A stretch of DNA of 64,000 nt from Anaerolineales bacterium (GTDB lineage: Bacteria > Chloroflexota > Anaerolineae > Anaerolineales > Villigracilaceae): the NCBI GenBank assembly GCA_016744335.1, contig JADGEO010000006.1, forward strand, positions 37,000 to 100,999. Reading direction: 5' to 3'. Within the stretch, counting starts at the first letter, position 1. The number at the start of each line of letters is the position of its first letter. The translations under genes were made by a program, and so were the position numbers. This document shows, piece by piece, positions 39,838-47,151 of the stretch. A model generated the notes under the pieces. The model was not told the DNA's origin, searched no databases, and was given only the letters and a program-made list of their open reading frames with translations.

Positions 39838-41533
39838 CGTTTTTTTCCCTTCGGATTATGTGGCGAGTTCCAGCAACTTCAAAGAAGCCGAGAACTGCAA
39901 TAATGCCAACTAGCCAGAGTTTCCAATCGTTGCTCTGAACAGGGTGTGATACCAATTCGCTTAGGTTAGATTGGGACGTTGCGATGTCGGGGTAGGATGC
40001 GGGGTCCCAAGTTAATTGTTTGGCACGGTCTTCAGAATAGCCTAAGGCGGTGAAGTCTATACGTCCACCATTGGGGTCGTGACATTCTTGGCATTGTACA
40101 GTTTCGCTAGCGGGAGCAACCATGTGTGTGATGGGCCAGAAGAATTCGGTTTCTACGAAGTCATATTCACCGCTATAGTCTGCACCAGCACTTTCCATAC
40201 CTGCCGCTATTGCGGTATCCCAATCGAAGCTTTTCCAATAAGCGGCATCATCTTTGCCAAAAAGGTGGGGAATAGCGAGGGTGTTATTGCCACTATCGTA
40301 GGGTTGTTTGCCTGTAAAACGCTTGACGGGCCAAATTTTTGCTTCTGGATCGTTGATGTCGCCCATGAAGCTGTTGACAGAAACAACCTGTGTTGGGTCT
40401 ATGGTATCGCTAACTAAAAGGTATTCAGCAGTGCCATTGAACCAAACGTAGTCGGGAACAACATTTTCACCCCAAGTAAAATCGCCTTTTAAGGTATTGT
40501 AGTCTTCGGTGCTAATTTTTTCACCATCGGCAGTAAACTCGCCTGCGGTTGACCAATCCCAGGTCATTTTGGTGGGCATCCCACCACGTGCAAATTCGGG
40601 GATATGGCAAGATTGACAGGCAAGAGTTTCGGCATGTTGGTTGGTAAGTTCATCTTCATGCGGGGCTACATCGTGGCAATCTACACAACTTTTTACATTC
40701 TCGTCATGTTCGTAGCGACTGCCGCTAACAGCATGTTCTTCGGTAATATGACATTCTTGGCATGAGAAGTTTAAGCCTTCAACATCCATGTGAACATCAA
40801 GAGCGTGGTCGGGTTCAAGCAAAGACGAATCAATATCGCCATGTTTTACTGCATCACCGCCACCGCCATAAGCATGGCATTTGAGACAGTTTGAGCGGCT
40901 GGGTGTACCGATATTTTGGGCAACAAAGGTTAGGTCAACCGGGTTTTCGTCAAGAGCTTCGTTGCCTGTGTAACCTGCGGGCATACCAGCGGCGGGACCA
41001 GGTTTCTTATATGTCCCTGTTGTGTCGTGGCAGATGAGACAATCTACGTTTTCTTGGGCAGAGAAATCGAAGCTATCATCTTTCCAGCCATAGCCAACAT
41101 GGCAAGAAGTACAACGAGGCTCATTGGAACTGGTAGCAACACAGAAATTGTTGAGTTCGTTCTTTTTGCCTATTGTTTGCCCGGTTGTTTCATTCACATA
41201 TTCCCATGTCCAATGTGTTGTGTGCATAATTTCATTGGCAGAGTCAATGTGGCAGGTTAAGCAGGCTTTGGTTAAGTCTTGAGGCGTTTCAAAATCTTGT
41301 TGTAAAATTTCAAAAACGCTATGGTCTATGCCGCCTTGCGATGGAGCAGGGTTCCCTAGTTGATAATTTATTTTTTCATCAACATTAGGGGCAACTTCTT
41401 GGTCACCCTTTTCTAGCTCAGCGGTAGGAACTTGGGCAGATACATTGCCGTTAAGCAATAAGCCAGTCACAACTAAAATAGCCGCGACGACAAACCCAAG
41501 CGTAAACCAAGTTGAGTTCTTTTTATGGGGCAT
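39830..41533 (-). CDS. Octaheme c-type cytochrome (OTR-like)
   Basis: This 567-residue exported protein (signal anchor at 10-30, C-terminal helix near 538-556) has eight CxxCH heme motifs beginning at Cys 91, 141, 165, 216, 258, 283, 306 and 481. MHTTHWTWEY and CQSCHIPEFARGG match the tetrathionate reductase family octaheme cytochromes. In vitro OTR reduces tetrathionate, nitrite and hydroxylamine; its physiological role is unsettled. With the HybA and HybB partners it would form a quinone-linked terminal or sulfur-reducing module outside the membrane. Confidence 0.92.
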   Translation of the reverse strand: MPHKKNSTWFTLGFVVAAILVVTGLLLNGNVSAQVPTAELEKGDQEVAPNVDEKINYQLGNPAPSQGGIDHSVFEILQQDFETPQDLTKACLTCHIDSANEIMHTTHWTWEYVNETTGQTIGKKNELNNFCVATSSNEPRCTSCHVGYGWKDDSFDFSAQENVDCLICHDTTGTYKKPGPAAGMPAGYTGNEALDENPVDLTFVAQNIGTPSRSNCLKCHAYGGGGDAVKHGDIDSSLLEPDHALDVHMDVEGLNFSCQECHITEEHAVSGSRYEHDENVKSCVDCHDVAPHEDELTNQHAETLACQSCHIPEFARGGMPTKMTWDWSTAGEFTADGEKISTEDYNTLKGDFTWGENVVPDYVWFNGTAEYLLVSDTIDPTQVVSVNSFMGDINDPEAKIWPVKRFTGKQPYDSGNNTLAIPHLFGKDDAAYWKSFDWDTAIAAGMESAGADYSGEYDFVETEFFWPITHMVAPASETVQCQECHDPNGGRIDFTALGYSEDRAKQLTWDPASYPDIATSQSNLSELVSHPVQSNDWKLWLVGIIAVLGFFEVAGTRHIIRREKNDD

Positions 41534-41862
41534 TTGGTATATCTCCTCTAAATAAAGTGTAGAAAAAATACTTAATTTTTTCTCATTTAACGCTCATAAT
41601 CCTAATCTTTGGACGGCAAGTTATAAAGTGAACTATGTAATACAGAGTATCACAAAATGTAATTGATACTTCCTTGAATGATGATGATTCTTTATGAATA
41701 GTTTTTGAAACTTTTGTTGGATGAAGAGAGCGGAACGCTCTTAACCCAAACTTGAGTGCCCTGTGTCAACATTATTGTTGGCATAAACTGGTGTAGTGAT
41801 GTTCGAGTTATGTGCCAAGCTCAGGGTTTAGCACGTCAGCATAAAACACGTTTGTACCATGT
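41534..41862. other. Upstream region of the octaheme cytochrome operon
   Basis: AT-rich sequence (41570-41700) should hold the promoter of the cytochrome operon. An agagcgg-aacgctct hairpin near 41727 and a gggtttagcacgtcagc-type segment follow. I see no gene or operator I can name. Confidence 0.5.
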
Positions 41863-42804
41863 TTACTCAAAAACTAAGGCTTTAGACCCGGGTCCAGAAA
41901 TGGAAGCTGGTTGCAGATTTTTTATCATCTTCCAAAAGGCAGTTTGGGCAACGGTAGTAGAGCGTCCTACATGTCTGCCAATATAGATGTCACGGCAGAT
42001 GTTTAAGCCGTGTACAGGGATAACGGCAATATCTGGTTGGCGCATTCCGGCAACAACGGTATTAGAAACAAATCCTACACCTAAGCCCTCTTGCACGGCA
42101 AGAGAAATTGCTTCAGCGTTACCTAGCGTAAGTAGGGTATTGAGGTCGCGTATAGAGAAGTTGACCGTACTGAGCGCATCTCTAACGGTAGCAAAGGTGC
42201 CCGATTCTTCTTCGCGTAATATGAAGTTTGCATCTAGCAATTCTGTGGGGGTAATAGATCCTTGTTTTGCCCAAGGATGATCTAAAGGGGCAATGAGCAC
42301 AACGGGGTCTTTCATGAAAAGCCGAAATTTGGCATTTGCACAACTCTGACCGTGGCTATGGCTAGAAAGTGCAAAATGTACCAAGCCATCGCAAAGCATT
42401 TCTATAGATTTAGCTTGTGGGGCAACTTGGCAAGTTACTTTAACCAAAGGGTATTGATTATGGAAACGTGCTAATAACTGGGGAAGTACATATTTGCCTG
42501 GTGTGGTGCTACAGCCTACTTTTAGGTGTCCGAAAACTTCGCCATTGAGTGAAGCCATCTCTTCTTCTATATGTACAGACTGGGTAACCATCTCTCTTGC
42601 TAAGGGAACCAAGGCTTCGCCTGCATCTGAGAGATGTATTTGTCGCCCAGTGCGCTCAAAGAGGGGCATATCAAAATGTTGCTCTAACGATTTTATATGC
42701 TGGCTTACACTGGGCTGAGACATGTGCAAAATTTGCGCTGCCTGCGTAAAGTTTAATGTTTCAGCGGCAATTAGGAAGATATTTAGTTGGTGGGCATCTA
42801 GCAT
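41863..42804 (-). CDS. LysR family transcriptional regulator
   Basis: This 313-residue LysR protein has the winged helix NFTQAAQILHMSQPSVSQH and effector domain HLKVGCSTTPGKYVLPQLL, EEESGTFATVR and LTLGNAEAISLAVQEG. It resembles CysL and selenium-metabolism-associated LysR proteins and is a paralogue of the one at 24348-25274. It is divergent from the selenocysteine cytochrome gene with a palindromic site in between, so it probably controls that gene and itself. ATG 42804 is chosen; an extension to 42837 would run into the palindrome. Confidence 0.93.
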   Translation of the reverse strand: MLDAHQLNIFLIAAETLNFTQAAQILHMSQPSVSQHIKSLEQHFDMPLFERTGRQIHLSDAGEALVPLAREMVTQSVHIEEEMASLNGEVFGHLKVGCSTTPGKYVLPQLLARFHNQYPLVKVTCQVAPQAKSIEMLCDGLVHFALSSHSHGQSCANAKFRLFMKDPVVLIAPLDHPWAKQGSITPTELLDANFILREEESGTFATVRDALSTVNFSIRDLNTLLTLGNAEAISLAVQEGLGVGFVSNTVVAGMRQPDIAVIPVHGLNICRDIYIGRHVGRSTTVAQTAFWKMIKNLQPASISGPGSKALVFE

Positions 42805-42818
42805 AGTTATTCCTTGAG

Positions 42819-42839
42819 ATGTGAGTGTGATACTCACAT
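42819..42839. promoter_or_regulatory. Candidate LysR operator
   Basis: ATGTGAGT-gtgat-ACTCACAT is a perfect palindrome with 8-base arms, 15 bases upstream of the LysR start. Its dyad and position fit a LysR autoregulatory and divergent activation site. Confidence 0.55.
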
Positions 42840-42978
42840 AATACGTTTTATGTTTTCTTTATGTGAATTTTATAACATACCATTCATAATAATTTCAAGT
42901 GTCAAACATCAGTTCAGGATAGTTTTTACCTATAGGTTAGCATAAGTAGAAGTTATAAGCAATTATTATCTTTATCAC

Positions 42979-43007
42979 TTGTTAGTATGACTTTTACTTA
43001 TTATAAT
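42979..43007 (+). promoter_or_regulatory. Sigma-70-type promoter of the multiheme selenoprotein gene
   Basis: TTGTTA (42979-42984) and TATAAT (43002-43007) are separated by 17 bases. Transcription near 43014 would leave an untranslated leader of about 100 bases before ATG 43118. The LysR palindrome lies about 140 bases upstream. Confidence 0.6.
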
Positions 43008-43117
43008 GGTGAAAATTATTACAAAAGCGCAAAGTAAAGATGTTTCTGTTTTGATATATAGCCCAAAAGATAGTGCATATTGCGCCAAAGAAGAATTTGT
43101 ACGACAGAGGAGATGCA

Positions 43118-44575
43118 ATGCCAAGAAAAACCCGTACGACCTTATTCATCATTCTGGCTTTCCTGTTCCTGGGATTGACAGGATGCCAGGGTGCGACTGA
43201 GGTTCATGAAGAAGCAACTGCTGAACCAGCAGAAGAAGTTGCTCCTGCCCCTAAAGATGCTTCTGTTATGAGTGAAGAGACAGTAGAAGAGAACTACTGC
43301 TTGGATTGTCATGGCGATAAAGACCGCCTCATCGACACCGCGAAACCATTCGTTGAAGTTGTTTCCGAAAACGAAGGAGCTGGTTGAGGTGGAGAAGTGG
43401 CTCCGTTGGAGCCTTGGGAAAAAGTTTTAGTAGATGCAGAAATCTTCCCGACTACTGCACACGGTCAAATTTCTTGTCTCGAATGTCATAAAGGTATTCA
43501 AGACCCAGATAAAGAAGTAGCCCACACCGATTTGGTGGTTCAACCCAGTGAAGATGCTGGCAGTAACTGTAGCGAATGTCACCCCGTGATTTCAAATATG
43601 TTCCCCGACAGCTTACATGCGGCACAAGATGGTTACTGGACACAACTAAACGCACGAAGCACACCAGAAGATCACCCTGAAATAGAAGAAATGTTTGGCA
43701 ACCACTGTGAATCTTGTCACACCAGTTGTGGCGATTGCCACGTTAGCCAACCTCGTTGGACAGGTGGCGGATTTGTTAGTGGTCACGTTTTTGAAAAAGA
43801 ACCATCCATGACTAAAAATTGCACCGCTTGTCATGGTAGCCGCGTTGGCAATGAATATCTTGGTAAACACGAAGACATTAATGCAGACGTTCACTTTAGA
43901 CAAGGTCGCATGAAATGCGTAGATTGCCACACAGGTCATGAAATGCACGGGCAAAACACTGGCTGTTCTTATTGCCATGCAGAAATGCCCGAATCAGAAT
44001 TTGCACCATCTGATCATCGTTACGACGATGACGATCTGCAATTTCCCACCTGTGAATCTTGTCACTGGGATATTGCCAACGGTGAGAGCGAAGTCGAAAT
44101 GCACCAACAACACGGCGATAAGCTCTCCTGCCAAGTTTGTCACTCAGTTAGCTATACCAGCTGTGACGGATGCCATGTTCAAATTAGCGAAGAAACGGGC
44201 AACCCCTTCTTCACTACTGAAGGCGATTACCTCACCTTTATTATTGGGCGCAATCCCATCCAGAGTGAGCAAAAACCTTACGAATATGTTACCTTACGCC
44301 ACATCCCTGTAGCAAAAGATGCCTATGATTATTATGGTGAAGATTTGCTATCGAACTTCGATGCGCTTCCCACCTGGGCATATAGCACGCCGCATAATAT
44401 CCAACTTAATACACCGCAGACAGAATCTTGTAACGCTTGTCATGGTAATGCCGAACTTTTCCTCACCGCCGATAAGGTTGCAGAAGAGGAACTCACCGCC
44501 AACGCCTCAGTGATTGTGGAAACAATTCCACCCGCTGTAGGAGAAATGGAAGCGGATGAAGAAGGAGAAGAATAA
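43118..44575 (+). CDS. Dodecaheme lipoprotein cytochrome with selenocysteine at TGA
   Basis: A single frame runs from ATG 43118 (AGAGGAGA upstream) to TAA 44575, interrupted only by TGA 43385-43387. Read as selenocysteine (residue 90) the product has 485 residues: lipobox LTGC (Cys23), an acidic linker, and 12 CxxCH motifs beginning at Cys 61, 120, 151, 197, 204, 235, 267, 283, 312, 338, 349 and 438. One heme motif lies before and eleven after the TGA, so both parts belong to one protein. A bSECIS-like hairpin follows the TGA. It resembles ExtKL-type multiheme cytochromes. Likely role: extracytoplasmic electron transfer to sulfur or selenium compounds. Confidence 0.88.
43385..43413 (+). promoter_or_regulatory. 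UGA Sec codon with bSECIS-like hairpin
   Basis: TGA 43385-43387 is followed after 11 bases by GGCTCC (43399-43404), loop GTT, and GGAGCC (43408-43413): a perfect 6-bp stem. The loop begins with G-U, and lies 17 bases after the TGA, inside the 16-37 base range known for bacterial SECIS elements read by SelB. Confidence 0.8.
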
Positions 44576-45002
44576 ATATGGACTTTAGGGGTTGAGACTA
44601 CAAAAGTCTTTAAGACTTTTGTAGTCTCAACCCTCACGATGATGAAAAACCGCGACGCTCTTAAATTTGGACTTGGGTGCTAGCACCCTGTAGCAAGGGC
44701 TTTAGCCCTTAGCTTTTCTGACAAATAATCGCTGAAGCGATTACTACAAGGAGTGCTTGAGCAGAAGACGCTTACGTTGGCAAGAATGTTGACCGAAAGC
44801 AAGCAAGCTAAAACAAGAGCGAATCGGTATTATATCTATCCCAAAAAAGTACAGTGACATTTTGTCACACTAGAAAAAACGGGCGTAACGCAACATCCAT
44901 GTTGCCAGCCCACAAACTGCGAGACAAATCTCGCATCATAGTAACGCAACATTCATGTTGCAAAGCGAGATAAATCTCGCGTTATGATACAAGGAGAACC
45001 AA
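44576..45002. repeat. Intergenic region with long palindrome and acgcaac repeats
   Basis: gggttgagactacaaaagtc... (44589-44610) pairs perfectly over 22 bases with 44612-44633 around one base, just after the cytochrome stop; it could terminate transcription. Two copies of gtaacgcaaca(t)c/tcatgttgc and gcgagataaatctcgc palindromes follow (44882-44990), directly before the rhodanese gene. No gene is visible. Confidence 0.75.
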
Positions 45003-46784
45003 ATGAAGAAGAATAGAATTTTAACCCTGCTTTTCACCCTAGTTATGGTGTCTAGCGTAATCCTAAGTGCCTGTTCACCGGCACCCGTAGAAGAGGCTCC
45101 TGTAGCCGAAGCACCTGTTGAAGAAGAAGCTCCAGCAGAAGAAGCACCAGTCGTTGAAGAAGAGCCAGAAGTTGTTGAAGGCGATATGGACGCAACCTTC
45201 GGGGCAATGCTTGCTGAGATGGCCGCGTATAACACCATCAAAGCTGATGCTTTGCTCGCAGAAATGGCAGAAGATGCTCCTCCTTTCTTACTTGATGTTC
45301 GCAGTGCTGATGAACTCACAGAAAGTGGACATATTGAAGGCGCTACTCATATTGCTTTAGACCAATTAGGCGAGCACACAGACCTGCTCCCTGCACTTGA
45401 TACACCCATTGTTGTTTATTGTGGTTCTGGTTGGCGTGCAACTATTGGTATGACTGCTCTTCACGGTATGGGCTTCACCAATGTTCGTGCGCTCAAAGCT
45501 ACTTTTGCTGATTGGAAAGAATCTGGAAACCCTGTCGCCGAAGGTATTCCCGAAGCAATGGTCTTAGATATTGTTGAAATTCCTGAAAACTTGCTTACCG
45601 ATATTGGTGCCGCAACTGCTGCCGCCAAAGACATGGGCTTGCACTGGGGCGTTCTTCCCGCCGAAGATTTGAATACAAACCTTGCTGAAAATGCAGATTT
45701 AGTTGTGATTGATGTTCGCCGTCAAGAAGAAGTTGATGAAAAAGGCACTATCGATGCGCCTAATTTTGTTCACATTCCGCTTGAAGATTTTGTTGCCAGC
45801 CAAGATATGTGGCCTTCAACCGATACCCCCGTTACCGTATATTGTGGTAGTGGACACCGCTCAACAATGGCTATGACCATGCTTCTCTCTTATGGTTATG
45901 CAGATGTAACAAGCCTTCAGGGTGGTTTTGGTACCTGGAAAGATGCTGGCTATGCTACAGTTGGTGGCGTTGCTACTTTAGCTGATAATTACAGCACGAT
46001 GCTTGCCAATATGGAAGGCTATAACACCGTGAAAGCCGATGGGCTTTTGGTTGAAATGATCGAAGATACCCCTCCTTTTATTTTGGATGTGCGTAGCGCA
46101 GAAGAATTAGAAGAACAGGGTCATATTGAAGGTGCTTTCCACATTCCTTTGACTGAATTAGCACAACATGTTGATTTGCTTCCTAGCTTTGATACGCCCA
46201 TTGTTACTTATTGTGGCTCAAGCTGGCGTGCAACCATTGCAATGACTGCCCTTCATGGTATGGGCTGGACAGATGTTCGTGCGTTGAAAGTCGCATTTGC
46301 TGATTGGGTCGCTGATGGCAATCCTGTTGCCGATGGCATCCCCGAAGAAATGGTCTTAGATTTGGCTACAGTGCCTGAGAATATCCTTGCCGCTGTTGAT
46401 CCCGCTATGGTTGCCGTAAAAGATTTAGGCACTCATTGGGGCGTAAAACCCGCCGATGATTTGAACCTTGCGCTTGGTGAAAACTCTGACCTGATTCTCA
46501 TTGATGTTCGCCGTGCAGAAGAACTCGTAGAAAATGGTGTGATTGCAGTTGTAGACCAAGAAATGATTGCTCTTCCCCTTGAAAGCCTCGTTGCTGATTC
46601 TAGCATGTTGCCCGCCGACAAAGACGCAGAAATTGTTGTCTATTGCGGTAGCGGACACCGCTCTACAATGGCAATGACCATGCTCCTCACCGAAGGCTAC
46701 TCCAATGTCACCAGTCTCCAAGGTGGGTTTGGTAGCTGGGTAGAAGCCGGTCTCCCCGTTGCAGACTTTGTACCTGCTGAATAA
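45003..46784 (+). CDS. Lipoprotein with four rhodanese domains
   Basis: This 593-residue lipoprotein (lipobox SACS, Cys24; Glu/Ala/Pro-rich linker to about 60) consists of four rhodanese domains with active-site loops YCGSGWRA (Cys140), YCGSGHRS (Cys281), YCGSSWRA (Cys404) and YCGSGHRS (Cys548). Domains 1 and 3, and 2 and 4, are most alike, so a two-domain unit was duplicated. Rhodaneses carry sulfane sulfur on the cysteine. It may pass sulfur or selenium to the neighbouring cytochrome, as ExtH-type rhodaneses beside multiheme cytochromes suggest. AAGGAG precedes the ATG. Confidence 0.93.
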   Translation: MKKNRILTLLFTLVMVSSVILSACSPAPVEEAPVAEAPVEEEAPAEEAPVVEEEPEVVEGDMDATFGAMLAEMAAYNTIKADALLAEMAEDAPPFLLDVRSADELTESGHIEGATHIALDQLGEHTDLLPALDTPIVVYCGSGWRATIGMTALHGMGFTNVRALKATFADWKESGNPVAEGIPEAMVLDIVEIPENLLTDIGAATAAAKDMGLHWGVLPAEDLNTNLAENADLVVIDVRRQEEVDEKGTIDAPNFVHIPLEDFVASQDMWPSTDTPVTVYCGSGHRSTMAMTMLLSYGYADVTSLQGGFGTWKDAGYATVGGVATLADNYSTMLANMEGYNTVKADGLLVEMIEDTPPFILDVRSAEELEEQGHIEGAFHIPLTELAQHVDLLPSFDTPIVTYCGSSWRATIAMTALHGMGWTDVRALKVAFADWVADGNPVADGIPEEMVLDLATVPENILAAVDPAMVAVKDLGTHWGVKPADDLNLALGENSDLILIDVRRAEELVENGVIAVVDQEMIALPLESLVADSSMLPADKDAEIVVYCGSGHRSTMAMTMLLTEGYSNVTSLQGGFGSWVEAGLPVADFVPAE

Positions 46785-46790
46785 TTAAAC

Positions 46791-46823
46791 AGACCTGCGA
46801 AGTTTTCAAAACTTCGCAGGTTT
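46791..46823. repeat. AGACCTGCGAAG palindrome
   Basis: agacctgcgaagtttt and its complement form a near-perfect palindrome immediately after the rhodanese stop. It is related to 36600-36632. Confidence 0.7.
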
Positions 46824-46836
46824 CTCAACTTAAACT

Positions 46837-46874
46837 AAAAACTCCCCTGAAGAATGTTTCAGGGGAGTTTTTTT
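46837..46874 (+). terminator. Rho-independent terminator of the rhodanese gene
   Basis: AAAACTCCCCTGAA pairs with TTCAGGGGAGTTTT and is followed by a T run. It ends the rhodanese transcript. Confidence 0.9.
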
Positions 46875-46936
46875 GTGGTTTCACCATGTCGGTAGATTGA
46901 ATAACTTTTGGGAGTTTGGTAATAGGTTTTGATAGC

Positions 46937-47074
46937 GGTCTTTAAGTAAGTGATGTCTTGTAAGTGATGGCTTGGAGTCCGAAATCTCCTGATTTCGGTT
47001 TTTTAGCAAAAAGCCAAAGTCTGGAGACTTTGGACTCCCTTTCTACGAAAAAACTTATTACTTACTTTAGAACC
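46937..47074. mobile_element. Candidate MITE-like element
   Basis: ggtctttaagtaagtgatg (46937) and its imperfect inverted counterpart ending in acttactttagaacc (47074) match at about 15 of 20 bases. Inside are two perfect hairpins, ccgaaat...atttcgg and ccaaagtct...agactttgg. The size, 138 bp without coding capacity, fits a miniature element. Confidence 0.45.
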
Positions 47075-47092
47075 ACTACCTAGGTTTTTAAC

Positions 47093-47125
47093 AAAAAAAG
47101 AGACAAGTTTTTCAAAACTTGCCTC
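47093..47125 (-). terminator. Rho-independent terminator of the PD40 protein gene
   Basis: On the minus strand GAGGCAAGTTTTG pairs with AAAACTTGTCTC and is followed by seven T. It lies 27 bases past the stop at 47152. Confidence 0.85.
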
Positions 47126-47151
47126 TTGTAAATTTCTCACTTGCCTCTCCC

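Noticed and set aside
43118..44575. Two separate genes or a pseudogene split at TGA 43385
   Set aside because: Both parts share one frame, heme motifs continue across the TGA, a bSECIS-like hairpin follows and tRNA-Sec is present. No start codon with a ribosome binding site lies after the TGA to begin a second gene with a signal peptide.
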